Of a stretch of DNA of 64,000 nt, positions 1-7,987 are shown in pieces; the first letter of the stretch is position 1; every line of letters begins with the position of its first letter. This DNA comes from Hymenobacter cavernae (GTDB lineage: Bacteria > Bacteroidota > Bacteroidia > Cytophagales > Hymenobacteraceae). A program made the translations under genes and the position numbers. The notes beneath the pieces are model-generated. The model made no database searches and had not been told where the DNA came from. It was given only the letters and a program-made list of their open reading frames with translations. The stretch lies in contig NZ_BMHT01000002.1 in the NCBI RefSeq assembly GCF_014641455.1, positions 310,001 through 374,000 on the forward strand, given 5' to 3'.

Positions 1-20
1 ACCCGCGCCAGCGGAACGAC

Positions 21-53
21 AAACTCACCATTTCACTATTTCACCATCTCACC
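21..53. repeat. single arm of the 'TGGTGAG' dispersed repeat
   Basis: The stretch is built from the words CTCACC, ATTTCAC and ATCTCACC, which on the minus strand read GGTGAGATGGTGAAATAGTG. It starts one base beyond the TAG stop of the leucine dehydrogenase gene. The same vocabulary recurs at 27201-27275, 31833-31954, 32131-32232, 45157-45249 and 63719-63757. Any partner arm would lie outside the window. Confidence 0.6.
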
Positions 54-54
54 G

Positions 55-1146
55 CTAGTATGTTGATTTGACCTTACCAAGGGACGCAATGCGCTCCTTG
101 GCCTGCCGGATGGCAGCTGCTTGGGGGTGACTTCCCTCCTGCTCGGCTTTGTCGAGCACTTGCCGGGTGAAGTCGTAAATCTTTTCGGTTTGGGTTAGGG
201 CACTCTGGCGGTTAGAGCCAATTACTTCCGTGTATACATTGATCAGGCCGCCGGCGTTGATCAAAAAATCGGGGGCGTACACGATACCGCGCTCCACTAG
301 GGCCGGGCCGTGCACGTTTTCGTTTTCGAGCTGGTTGTTGGCGCTGCCCGCAATGACCTGGCATTTCAGGCGGCCAATGGTGTTGTCGTTGATGGTGGCA
401 CCTAGGGCGCACGGCGAGTAGATGTCCACGTCCTGGTCGTAGATGTCATCCAGACCAACCATTTTGGCCCCAAAGCGGTTCGCCGCATCCAGCGCGCGGT
501 CCTCGTAGTAGTCAGTCAGCACAACCTGAGCGCCTTCTTTCGTGAGGTGTTCCAGCAGGTACAGACCCACGTGGCCCACGCCTTGCAGCGCTACGCGCTT
601 GCCAGCCAGGCTATCCGAGCCATATGCTTTCTTCACGGCTGCCTTCATGCCCATGTACACGCCGTAGGCCGTAACGGGCGATGGGTCGCCGCTGCCGCCG
701 CTGCTTTCGGGCAGGCCGGCTACGTGGCTCGTCTCCATCCGGATGTACTCCATGTCCTTGGTGGTCATGTTCACATCTTCGGCTGTGATGTACTTGCCAT
801 TCAGGTTCTTCACGAAGCGACCAAACTTGCGCAGCAGCGCCTCGGTCTTCTGGGTGCGCGCATCGCCGATGATGACGGCTTTGCCGCCACCTAGGTTCAG
901 GCCCGAAATGGCCGCTTTGTACGTCATGCCCCGCGAAAGGCGCAGCACATCGTGCAAGGCTTCCGTTTCGGAAGCGTAGTGCCACATGCGGGTGCCGCCT
1001 AGGGCCGGACCTAGCACGGTGTTGTGGATGCCGATAATGGCACGGAGCCCCGTTTCGTGGTCGTGGCAGAAAACCACTTGCTCGTGCTGATGCTCAGCAA
1101 TTTGACCGAAGACCGACGTATCGGTCGCTTCTTGAATTTCAACCAT
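55..1146 (-). CDS. Leucine dehydrogenase (Glu/Leu/Phe/Val dehydrogenase family)
   Basis: The product (363 aa) should catalyse NAD-dependent oxidative deamination of branched-chain amino acids to 2-oxo acids in the cytoplasm. The N-terminal domain carries GGTRMW, the substrate-side lysine in SRGMTYKAA (K77) and the catalytic lysine in LGGGKAVI (K89). The Rossmann domain has the nucleotide loop GVGHVG (about 197-202), and the C-terminal part has the conserved NAGG. Length fits the LeuDH class. I chose the ATG at 1146 (MVEIQEATD); the reading frame is open up to 1308, but that 54-residue extension is low-complexity and precedes the normal family start. A minus-strand TACTTTTG at 1338-1345 may be the promoter. 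A repeat begins one base after the stop. LeuDH is clear; the preferred substrate among Leu, Val and Ile is inference. Confidence 0.92.
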   Translation of the reverse strand: MVEIQEATDTSVFGQIAEHQHEQVVFCHDHETGLRAIIGIHNTVLGPALGGTRMWHYASETEALHDVLRLSRGMTYKAAISGLNLGGGKAVIIGDARTQKTEALLRKFGRFVKNLNGKYITAEDVNMTTKDMEYIRMETSHVAGLPESSGGSGDPSPVTAYGVYMGMKAAVKKAYGSDSLAGKRVALQGVGHVGLYLLEHLTKEGAQVVLTDYYEDRALDAANRFGAKMVGLDDIYDQDVDIYSPCALGATINDNTIGRLKCQVIAGSANNQLENENVHGPALVERGIVYAPDFLINAGGLINVYTEVIGSNRQSALTQTEKIYDFTRQVLDKAEQEGSHPQAAAIRQAKERIASLGKVKSTY

Positions 1147-1337
1147 GGGTGGAAAGTTGAAAGGGTGGAAAAATGGGTGGGAGGATAGGGGAAGGGTTGG
1201 GGTACGCGGTTGTTGTATCTTTGCGGGTAGGCGGCTCTTGGTGCGTTGCAATAAATGACTTGGGTGGAACCGTAGCCAGCCGCAGTCGTTCATTGATACG
1301 TGACTCAACCAGGGTGCCCAACCCGTAAAATCGAGTG

Positions 1338-1345
1338 CAAAAGTA
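1338..1345 (-). promoter_or_regulatory. possible -7 element TACTTTTG for leucine dehydrogenase
   Basis: On the minus strand this matches the Bacteroidota -7 consensus TAnnTTTG. It would give a leader of about 180 nt before the gene starting at 1146. No clear TTG is seen at the -33 position, so the call is tentative. Confidence 0.35.
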
Positions 1346-1442
1346 ACCTGATTTTTCCTGATTCCTTTGGTATACGACTAACCTAGGATGCGTTGCCGCT
1401 GTTACCTTCAGCAGTCTTTTATCTTGTCTTAAGCCCAATTCT

Positions 1443-3230
1443 GTGAGTGCCCTCGCCTCTACCAATAAGTATATTCTGCGCTATAAGTGGCACTTCCTCG
1501 GTGGCGTGCTGTTCGTAGCGCTATCCACGCTGCTTGCTATTTTCCCGGCCCAGATCGTGCGCTACGCCTTCGACTTGGTGGGCGAAGGCATCGACTTGTA
1601 TCATCTTTTCGCCGGCACGCAGGCGCAAAGCAGCGTCTATCAGCTCTTTGGCCGCAATGTGCTGCTCTACGGCACCCTCATCGTAATAATGGCGCTCTTG
1701 CGGGGCGTGTTTCTGTTCTTCATGCGCCAGACGCTGATTGTCATGTCGCGCCTGATTGAGAATGATCAGAAGAACGAAATCTTCCAGCACTACCAGTCGC
1801 TGCCGCTGAGTTTCTACCGCCGCCACAACACCGGCGACCTGATGTCGCGCATCTCCGAAGACGTAGGGCGCGTGCGCATGTACATCGGGCCGGCCATCAT
1901 GTACTTCCTGCAACTCGTGGTGCTGTTCGTGCTCATCGTGCCGCTTATGCTGATGGTGAACGTGAAGCTGACGATCTACACCCTGCTGCCTTTGCCGATT
2001 TTGTCGGTGAGCATCTTCTACGTCAACAATCTGATCGAGCGCAAGTCCGACGAGATTCAACGCTCCCTGGCCGACATGACCACGTTCGTGCAGGAAGCAT
2101 TTTCGGGCATTCGGGTGCTGAAGTCCTTTGTGCGCGAAGAAGATTCGCACCAAAACTTCGTAACGGCCAGCGACAACTACAAGGAGAAATCCTTGAGCCT
2201 GAACTTCGTCAACTCGCTGTTTTTCCCGCTTATCTTGTTTTTGGTAGGAATCAGCACCATCGTTACGGTTTGGGTTGGCGGCCAGGAAGTTATCCGCGGC
2301 ACCATCACGACGGGCAGCATTGCTGAGTTCCTGATTTACGTGAACCTGCTCACCTGGCCCGTCACCGCCCTAGGTTGGACGAGCAGCCTCGTGCAGCGTG
2401 CGGAGGCCTCGCAGGCCCGCATCAACGAATTCATGAACCAAAAGACGGACATCGTATCGCGGCAGAATATTCAGCAGGAAATCAAAGGCGCTATTGTGTT
2501 CGAGAATGTGTCATTCACGTATCCCGACACTGGTATTCAGGCACTTAAAGACGTGTCGTTCCGTGTTCGACCGGGTCAGACCCTAGCCGTTATCGGCAAC
2601 ACGGGCTCGGGCAAGAGCACCATTGCCGCCCTGCTGTGCCGCCTGTATGATACAACAGCGGGCACCATTCGAATAGATGGCGTAGACGTGCGCGACTTCA
2701 GCCTGAACTCCCTGCGCGCCCAGATTGGCTACGTGCCGCAAGACGTATTCCTGTTCTCCGATAGCATCCGCAACAACATCAACTTTGGCCTCGACCAGCC
2801 GAGCGAGGAAAAGATGCAGCAGGCCGCTAAGGATGCCAATGTGTACGACAACATCGTTCTGTTCCCCGAAGGCTTTGACACAAAGCTAGGTGAGCGGGGC
2901 ATTACGCTCTCGGGCGGTCAGAAGCAGCGCGTCAGCATTGCTCGCGCTCTGGTGAAAGAGCCCAAAATCCTGATCTTGGACGATTCGCTTTCGGCCGTCG
3001 ATACCAACACCGAGAATGCCATTCTGAACAGCCTTCAGCGCATCATGGCTAACCGTACCAGCCTAATTATCTCGCACCGCGTGTCGTCGGTGAAGCTGGC
3101 GGATGAGATACTGGTGGTTGACGATGGTGTGATTGTGCAGCACGGCCCGCACGAGGTACTGATGCGCCAAGAAGACGGCTTGTACCGCGCCCTGTATGAG
3201 CGTCAGCTCCAGAGCGAAGACGCGGTCTAG
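1443..3230 (+). CDS. ABC exporter half-transporter, MdlA/BmrC-like (degenerate ATPase site)
   Basis: A 595-aa half-exporter: six membrane helices (about residues 15-315) fused to an ATPase domain. Walker A is GNTGSGKST (385-393), the signature is canonical LSGGQ (489-493), and the H-loop histidine is in ISHR (about 545). After Walker B (ILILD) the catalytic glutamate is replaced by Asp514. That substitution is typical of the MdlA/BmrC/TM287 member of heterodimeric exporters, which hold one degenerate ATP site. The likely partner is the MdlB-like protein at 6098-7882, with canonical Walker B and a variant signature. Start is GTG at 1443; no upstream ATG is in frame. Substrate unknown; multidrug or lipid export is the family norm. 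A strong bidirectional terminator follows. Confidence 0.9.
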   Translation: MSALASTNKYILRYKWHFLGGVLFVALSTLLAIFPAQIVRYAFDLVGEGIDLYHLFAGTQAQSSVYQLFGRNVLLYGTLIVIMALLRGVFLFFMRQTLIVMSRLIENDQKNEIFQHYQSLPLSFYRRHNTGDLMSRISEDVGRVRMYIGPAIMYFLQLVVLFVLIVPLMLMVNVKLTIYTLLPLPILSVSIFYVNNLIERKSDEIQRSLADMTTFVQEAFSGIRVLKSFVREEDSHQNFVTASDNYKEKSLSLNFVNSLFFPLILFLVGISTIVTVWVGGQEVIRGTITTGSIAEFLIYVNLLTWPVTALGWTSSLVQRAEASQARINEFMNQKTDIVSRQNIQQEIKGAIVFENVSFTYPDTGIQALKDVSFRVRPGQTLAVIGNTGSGKSTIAALLCRLYDTTAGTIRIDGVDVRDFSLNSLRAQIGYVPQDVFLFSDSIRNNINFGLDQPSEEKMQQAAKDANVYDNIVLFPEGFDTKLGERGITLSGGQKQRVSIARALVKEPKILILDDSLSAVDTNTENAILNSLQRIMANRTSLIISHRVSSVKLADEILVVDDGVIVQHGPHEVLMRQEDGLYRALYERQLQSEDAV

Positions 3231-3250
3231 GCAACCTAGGTCTTTAAAAA

Positions 3251-3292
3251 CAGAAAGCCCGCCCGACTCATCGAAGTCGGGCGGGCTTTCTG
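3251..3292. terminator. bidirectional hairpin terminator between convergent genes
   Basis: A GC-rich hairpin with 18-bp arms (core AAAGCCCGCCCGACT / AGTCGGGCGGGCTTT) around a 6-nt loop. It lies between the end of the MdlA-like gene (+) and the end of the T9SS cargo gene (-), so it can serve both. Confidence 0.85.
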
Positions 3293-3315
3293 TTGGATAA
3301 TACTGCTTGCTGTTA

Positions 3316-3777
3316 TTAATTCAGCATCAGGCGCTTAGAGCCTTTGCGCGTGCCGGAGGTGCACTGCACAATGTACTGACCAGTAGGCAGGAGGCTCACA
3401 TCAAGTACGGCGGTTCGGTTGCCGGTAATCAGGTCGCGGGTGAGCACCGGGCGGCCATCTACATCGTTGATTTCCACGCGAGTCGGCCCCGAAGCATCCG
3501 TTTTCACCGATAGGCGCTTAGTGATGGGGTTGGTATCCAGGCTAATCTTCAGCGCATCCGACGAGGGTTTGGGCGTTTCCATTTTGTCGGTGATGAGCGC
3601 GGGCGCTTCGGCCGGCTTAGTTGCTTCAGCAACTACCGTTTCGGCGGGTTTGGCAGTGGTGGGCGTTGCTGTTTTAGCGGCGGCCGGTTTGGCAGTGGCT
3701 GGCTTCGTCTGTGCCTTCACAGGCTGAACCCATAAACAAGTTGTTATCAGACCTAACAACAGCATAATCGTTTTCAT
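3316..3777 (-). CDS. small secreted protein with a T9SS type A sorting domain
   Basis: A 153-aa protein with a signal peptide (about residues 1-22, ending VKAQ). A low-complexity linker rich in Ala, Thr, Pro and Lys (about 23-75) follows, with repeated AKPA/TKPAE words. The C-terminal 70-80 residues are a beta-rich domain containing RVEINDVDGRPV and LPTGQYIV, ending KRLMLN. This matches the Por-secretion C-terminal sorting domain, which directs cargo through the type IX system and is normally cleaved. There is almost no passenger domain between linker and sorting signal, so a catalytic function is unlikely; a small surface-attached peptide is possible. Terminator shared with the convergent ABC gene. 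Confidence 0.75.
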   Translation of the reverse strand: MKTIMLLLGLITTCLWVQPVKAQTKPATAKPAAAKTATPTTAKPAETVVAEATKPAEAPALITDKMETPKPSSDALKISLDTNPITKRLSVKTDASGPTRVEINDVDGRPVLTRDLITGNRTAVLDVSLLPTGQYIVQCTSGTRKGSKRLMLN

Positions 3778-4126
3778 ACGCGTTCTTAACAGATGAGGTA
3801 AAGTCAGTAAACTAAATAGAAGTGTAAAAATAGATAACGCTCATCATACTTTCTGTATTTTATCATTGGTCAAAAATATATTGGCTTATTTATCAATGGA
3901 TAAGCTTTATAATTTGTTGGCTAATTCCAATAAGCCAGATCCTTTAGCCGGCTTAATACGACCGCTAGGTGGCTGATATTTTGTGGGGTTTTCGAGGTTG
4001 GCTGCCGCAAGCGTGCAAGCGCCGTGCCGTAGCTAGCTTTGGGGTTATCTACCTAGGCCAGGGCATTGCTAATCAGCAGTATTAATGCTTTTTACTACTC
4101 TGTTAAAATATTTATCTCAACTCTGA
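3778..4126. other. AT-rich gap upstream of the tRNA-Pro pair
   Basis: About 350 bases, clearly more AT-rich than the flanks, with no credible ORF. It should contain the minus-strand promoter of the T9SS cargo gene. One CCTAGG occurs at 4052. I see no repeat arms or conserved RNA here. Confidence 0.5.
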
Positions 4127-4158
4127 TTGCACAGAACGCGTATTTTCTTTTACATTTG
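4127..4158 (+). promoter_or_regulatory. promoter of tRNA-Pro(GGG)
   Basis: TTG at 4127-4129, a 21-nt spacer and TACATTTG at 4151-4158 match the Bacteroidota housekeeping promoter (TTTG, 19-21 nt, TAnnTTTG). It ends 14 nt before the mature tRNA. Confidence 0.65.
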
Positions 4159-4172
4159 TGCCTCAATTCTAT

Positions 4173-4246
4173 CGGGGTGTAGCGTAGCCTGGTATCGCGC
4201 CAGCATGGGGTGCTGGAGGTCGTAGGTTCGAATCCTGCCACTCCGA
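4173..4246 (+). tRNA. tRNA-Pro (anticodon GGG)
   Basis: A 74-nt cloverleaf. Acceptor CGGGGTG pairs with CACTCCG (one G-T pair), followed by discriminator A. The anticodon arm is CCAGC / ATGGGGT / GCTGG, giving anticodon GGG. The T-loop is GGTTCGAATCC. CCA is not encoded. It reads codons CCC and CCU. A terminator follows directly, so it can be made independently of the second tRNA-Pro 108 bases downstream. Confidence 0.95.
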
Positions 4247-4268
4247 CGGAAGAGCTTCCGGCTCTAAG

Positions 4269-4300
4269 AAGCCTCTGGACCTAGGTCCGGAGGCTTTTTT
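4269..4300 (+). terminator. terminator of tRNA-Pro(GGG), with ACCTAGGT at its tip
   Basis: AAGCCTCTGGACC pairs with GGTCCGGAGGCTT (one mismatch), followed by a T run. The apex of the stem is the palindrome ACCTAGGT. Confidence 0.85.
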
Positions 4301-4354
4301 CGGCCGAAAGAAATTTACCTGAATGCCCGTTGCGCCCAGGCCGCACAATGTATT

Positions 4355-4428
4355 CGGGGTGTAGCGCAGCCCGGTAGCGCGCGTCGTTCGGGACGACGAG
4401 GCCGTAGGTTCGAATCCTGCCACCCCGA
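4355..4428 (+). tRNA. tRNA-Pro (anticodon CGG)
   Basis: A 74-nt cloverleaf. Acceptor CGGGGTG pairs with CACCCCG, discriminator A. The anticodon arm is CGTCG / TTCGGGA / CGACG, giving anticodon CGG for codon CCG. The T-arm is nearly identical to that of the upstream tRNA-Pro, suggesting an old tandem duplication with a changed anticodon arm. CCA is not encoded. Confidence 0.95.
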
Positions 4429-4446
4429 CTTTATTGGCATCAACAT

Positions 4447-4482
4447 GAAAAGCCCGCTGAACCTAGGTTCAGCGGGCTTTTC
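4447..4482 (+). terminator. terminator of tRNA-Pro(CGG), with ACCTAGGT at its tip
   Basis: A perfect palindrome of about 18 bp per arm (GAAAAGCCCGCTGAACC and its complement) ending in a T run. The centre is again ACCTAGGT. Confidence 0.85.
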
Positions 4483-4618
4483 TGCTTTCCGAGGCACATC
4501 AGAAATCCTTTAGTGCTCAGCCTCAACTATGTACAATCTTTATTCTGTTATCTTCAAATAAAGCTATTTATGGTGCGTTTTGAGCTCACTTTATTGCTCA
4601 TCTCATCCCACAGCTTTT

Positions 4619-5344
4619 ATGAACACGCAAAAATTAGTTTTGAGTACGTTGCTGCTAGGTGCAACAGCAGGTATGGCGCAGGCCCAAACAGAAGCAGGTA
4701 AGGTATTACTCAGTGGGCAAGTAAATTATCAAAGCAATGATTCCAAAGAATCTCCATTAAACAACCCTGCTGGAGTTTACCCAAACATGAACACAAAGAA
4801 CAAATACAATCAGTTGAACTTCACTCCGCAAGCCGGGTTCTTTGTAGCAAATCATCTAGCAATAGGACTAAGCGCAACTATCGCTTCAACAAAGCAGAAC
4901 AACTCTTATGTTGATTATACCGGCGCCATTACGCCAAGTCCTTACGCCTATACTAATAAAAATACGAACACAAGTTTCAGCGTTGGGCCTTTTGTGCGTT
5001 ATTACAAGATGCTCGGAGAAAAGTTCGGCTTGTATGGCCAATTGAATACTGGGTATCAGCGCGGTACACAAAAATATAGCAGTGACTATCCTAACTACTA
5101 CCCTTCTACAACGACCTCAAACGGTGGCTATATTTCAATCAATCCAGGATTTGTATACTTTCCAACGAACAAGCTTGGTTTGGAACTCACTTTGGGTAGC
5201 CTAGGATACCAAAGGGGTAAGAGCGAAGAACGTAGTACAAGACCTGATTATATTAGTATTAATAGGAGTTACAGCTCTTTTACAACTAACCTTAGTATTC
5301 AATATTTAACAGTAGGTGCTTCTTTCTACCTAGGAAAAAGTTAG
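4619..5344 (+). CDS. outer-membrane beta-barrel protein
   Basis: A 241-aa protein with a signal peptide (MNTQKLVLSTLLLGATAG, cleavage near AQAQ). The rest is made of amphipathic, aromatic-ended strands: QVNYQS, LNFTPQAGFFVANHLAIGL, FSVGPFVRYYKML, FGLYGQLNTGY, GYISINPGFVYF, LGLELTLGSLGYQ. It ends in TVGASFYLGKS. This is the pattern of the OMP_b-brl family of 8-stranded barrels. I chose the ATG at 4619 because the signal peptide starts there; the frame is open from 4580. Coding DNA is visibly more AT-rich than its neighbours, as often seen for cell-surface genes. Function unknown. Confidence 0.75.
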   Translation: MNTQKLVLSTLLLGATAGMAQAQTEAGKVLLSGQVNYQSNDSKESPLNNPAGVYPNMNTKNKYNQLNFTPQAGFFVANHLAIGLSATIASTKQNNSYVDYTGAITPSPYAYTNKNTNTSFSVGPFVRYYKMLGEKFGLYGQLNTGYQRGTQKYSSDYPNYYPSTTTSNGGYISINPGFVYFPTNKLGLELTLGSLGYQRGKSEERSTRPDYISINRSYSSFTTNLSIQYLTVGASFYLGKS

Positions 5345-5365
5345 GCATTTACACCGGTAGCATAA

Positions 5366-5412
5366 AACAGGAAAGCCGCGCGGGTAGCTGTATCCGCGCG
5401 GCTTTCCTGTTT
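5366..5412. terminator. hairpin terminator between convergent genes
   Basis: AACAGGAAAGCCGCGCGG pairs with its complement around a 10-nt loop. It lies between the beta-barrel gene (+) and the GyrI-like gene (-). Confidence 0.85.
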
Positions 5413-5427
5413 GTTAGTATTCTGTCT

Positions 5428-5952
5428 TTACTCAATCACGGCCAGTACTTCTGACGGGCCTTCTTCCGCAAATTGCTCCAGGTACACCTGCCGCAGCTTG
5501 AGCTTCTGCTGTTTGGCGGTTTCTTCTATAGCAGGGTAAAGCATATTGGGCGCTATCAGGTAGCTGGCCGTAGTGCGCGCCTGAATGACGCGCTGCCCGG
5601 CCGCAAACGTGCGGTAGCGGTAATCAGCCGGCACTTTCTGGCTTGTCGTATCCGCTACGATGAGGCCAATGAAGGCTTCCACCGTGTCGCGGGTTTTGGA
5701 AGGGTCGTTGTAATAGATGTTGGCCAGCTCACCGCGCACGGTGCCGCTGGCGCGGAGCTGCTGTGCCTGCCGGAACAAAGGCCCAAAGCCTTCATCACGC
5801 ACCGAGCCTTTATAGTAATGACCTAGCAGAAAGATCGGCTTAGGGGTATTGACTACCGCAATTTCAGGCTTACGAAAGCCACCTAGGTAGCCATAAACTG
5901 CTACGCCGGCAGCGGTTAAGAACAGAATAATCAGGAAAATCCAGCGGGTCAT
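5428..5952 (-). CDS. membrane-anchored protein, possibly GyrI-like/TEX264-type
   Basis: A 174-aa protein that begins MTRWIFLIILFLTAAGVAV, a single N-terminal membrane segment, followed by a soluble domain. The order FIGLIVADTT...VPADYRYRTFAAGQ...YPAIEETAKQQKL...VYLEQF resembles the GyrI-like (AraC effector-binding) fold and the TM-plus-GyrI layout of eukaryotic TEX264. That assignment comes from pattern memory only. Start is the ATG at 5952; the frame is open to 6030 but this extension lies in a repeat. A repeat element separates it from the MdlB-like ABC gene upstream on the same strand. Confidence 0.5.
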   Translation of the reverse strand: MTRWIFLIILFLTAAGVAVYGYLGGFRKPEIAVVNTPKPIFLLGHYYKGSVRDEGFGPLFRQAQQLRASGTVRGELANIYYNDPSKTRDTVEAFIGLIVADTTSQKVPADYRYRTFAAGQRVIQARTTASYLIAPNMLYPAIEETAKQQKLKLRQVYLEQFAEEGPSEVLAVIE

Positions 5953-5960
5953 TTTTATGG

Positions 5961-6092
5961 GTATTAAGTACTGAGACGTGCGTATTGAGTACCTAGGTTG
6001 TTGCAATGATGCTAGCAGTTTCTTCATCATCGAATGCGAGTACCATCCATTCCATCCTTGTCTACCTACTCAATACTCAGTACTCACTACTA
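5961..6092. repeat. dispersed inverted repeat ('GTACTGAG' words)
   Basis: The left arm 5961-5992 (words AAGTACTGAG, GTATTGAGTA) and right arm 6065-6092 (TACTCAATACTCAG, TACTCACTAC) are inverted, imperfect copies. An ACCTAGGT octamer sits at the inner end of the left arm (5991-5998). The right edge lies a few bases after the stop codon of the MdlB-like ABC gene. Confidence 0.7.
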
Positions 6093-6097
6093 AAACC

Positions 6098-7882
6098 CTA
6101 CTCCATCGGCGTGCTGAGCACGTCTTTGTACTGCATCTGGTAAAGCTGGGCGTAGAAACCACCCAGGCGCAGCAGTTCGTCGTGGGTGGCGCTTTCCTTG
6201 ATTTCGCCGCGGTCGAGGACGATGATGCGGTCGGCTTTCTGGATGGTGCTCAGGCGGTGGGCAATGACCAGCGACGTGCGGCCTTCCATCAACTTCTCAA
6301 TGGCCTCCTGAATCAGCTCTTCCGTCTCAGAGTCGACCGACGATGTGGCTTCATCCAGAATGATGATGCGGGGCTTGTACACCATCGCCCGCACGAATGA
6401 AATGAGCTGCCGCTGACCGACGGAAAGCGTGGCGCCGCGCTCCATCACCTGGTAGTGCAAGCCGCCGGGCAGCCGCTCGATAAAGCGCTTAGCGCCTACT
6501 AGCTCGGCGGCTTCCCAGATCTGCTCCTCCGTGATGTCTTTGCTACCTAGGGTGATATTGTCGGCAATACTGCCCGCGAACAGGAACACATCCTGCAACA
6601 CAATGCCGATGTGACGGCGCAGCTCCTTCAGGTCGTACTCGCGCAAGTCGTGGCCATCGACGGTGATGGTGCCTTTGTTGATTTCGTAGAAGCGGCTGAG
6701 CAGGTTGATGATGCTGGTTTTGCCCGCGCCGGTAGCGCCCACAAAAGCCACCGTTTGGCCCGCGTTAGCTTCGAAGCTGATGTCTTTCAGCACGTACTCC
6801 TCGTCGTTGTAGGCAAACCAGACGTGGTCGAACTTCACGTCGCCGCGAATGTCGGCGGGGGCGTAGGTGCCGTTGTCGGCAATCAGCTCTTTGCTGTCGA
6901 GCAGGCGTAGCAGGCGCTCGGTGCTGACCAAACCTAGCTGTAGCGTGTTGAAACGGTCGGCAATCTGGCGGATCGGGCGGAAAAACAAGCCGTTGTACAT
7001 GATAAAGGCAATCAGGGCGCCTTTCGAAATCGTGCCCTCAATCTGCCCTTGCGCGGCGTACCACACCAGCAGGCCAATGCCGATGGCACCTAGCACTTCG
7101 GCTACTGGATAATAAACCGAATAGTAAAGCACCGAGCGGATGTTGGCGCGGGTATGCTCTTGGTTGATTACCTTGAATTTGGCGTGCTCACGCTCTTCGT
7201 TGTTGAAGATCTGCACTACGTTCATGCCCGTGAGGTGCTCCTGCACGAAGGCGTTGAGGCTAGCAACAGCCGTGCGCACTTCCTGAAACGATTTCTTGAC
7301 CTTCTCCTTGAACACGTAGGTGCTGAACACCAGCGGCGGAATCACCGACAAGCTCACCAAGGTTAAGCGCCAATCGATGTAGAACATGAAGGCCATGATG
7401 AACACCAGCTGCAGAATGTCGCCAATCATAGCGGCCAAACCTTCGCTGAACACGTCGGAAAGCGTTTCGACGTCGGAGATGTTACGGGTCACGAGCACGC
7501 CGATGGGTGTGCGGTCGAAAAACTTAAGCCGCAGATCCAGAATGTGTCTGTACAGATTCACCCGAATGTCGCGCACGATGTACTGACCTAGCCACCCGCC
7601 GTAATAGGTTTGCAGATAGCTCACCAGCGTGTGCGCCACCAGCAAGATCATCAGCAGGCTAAACATCTTGTTCAGGCCCACCAGGTCGCCCTGCTCAATG
7701 CTCACATCGACCATGCGCTGAATCAGGAACGGGCGGATGGTGCCGAGTACGGCTGTGGCGACCGTCAGGAAAATCAGGAAGTAAAAGATGCGCCGGTAAG
7801 GCTTTATGTAACTCAGCAGGCGGCTCAGCACCTGCCAGTCGAAAATGTTACCGGTTTTGGTAGCGGTGGTTGATTGCTCCAC
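6098..7882 (-). CDS. ABC exporter half-transporter, MdlB/BmrD-like
   Basis: A 594-aa half-exporter: six helices (about residues 30-310) then an ATPase domain. Walker A is GATGAGKTS (382-390). The signature is LSVGQ (486-490) rather than LSGGQ. Walker B is IIILDE with the catalytic Glu511, and the H-loop is VIAHR. A canonical Walker B with a variant signature fits the MdlB/BmrD/TM288 half of a heterodimeric exporter. Its LSVGQ would pair with the Asp-bearing site of the MdlA-like protein at 1443-3230. The two genes are not adjacent and face opposite ways, which is unusual for such a pair. It lies 105 bases downstream of truA on the same strand. Confidence 0.9.
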   Translation of the reverse strand: MEQSTTATKTGNIFDWQVLSRLLSYIKPYRRIFYFLIFLTVATAVLGTIRPFLIQRMVDVSIEQGDLVGLNKMFSLLMILLVAHTLVSYLQTYYGGWLGQYIVRDIRVNLYRHILDLRLKFFDRTPIGVLVTRNISDVETLSDVFSEGLAAMIGDILQLVFIMAFMFYIDWRLTLVSLSVIPPLVFSTYVFKEKVKKSFQEVRTAVASLNAFVQEHLTGMNVVQIFNNEEREHAKFKVINQEHTRANIRSVLYYSVYYPVAEVLGAIGIGLLVWYAAQGQIEGTISKGALIAFIMYNGLFFRPIRQIADRFNTLQLGLVSTERLLRLLDSKELIADNGTYAPADIRGDVKFDHVWFAYNDEEYVLKDISFEANAGQTVAFVGATGAGKTSIINLLSRFYEINKGTITVDGHDLREYDLKELRRHIGIVLQDVFLFAGSIADNITLGSKDITEEQIWEAAELVGAKRFIERLPGGLHYQVMERGATLSVGQRQLISFVRAMVYKPRIIILDEATSSVDSETEELIQEAIEKLMEGRTSLVIAHRLSTIQKADRIIVLDRGEIKESATHDELLRLGGFYAQLYQMQYKDVLSTPME

Positions 7883-7987
7883 AGGGCGAGGTACTAAGGG
7901 GAAAGACTATAGGAAGTAACTAACCTAGCTAACACAAGGTTGCAAATGGCCTTTACCATTCTGCGCAAGCGCGGATACTTGGAAAAG

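Noticed and set aside
1147..1308. 54-residue N-terminal extension of leucine dehydrogenase
   Set aside because: The conserved family start is MVEIQ at 1146; the extension is low-complexity (PPMVE preceded by SSHPFFHPF) and lies in the leader.
1521..2153. 210-aa antisense ORF in the MdlA-like ABC gene
   Set aside because: His/Gln-rich shadow of an ABC transporter reading frame; no start context or homology.
4169..4497. ORFs reading MAGFEPT... and MPRKAEK... on the minus strand
   Set aside because: They are antisense translations of the two tRNA-Pro genes and terminators, a well-known source of false proteins (the WQDSNLRP text).
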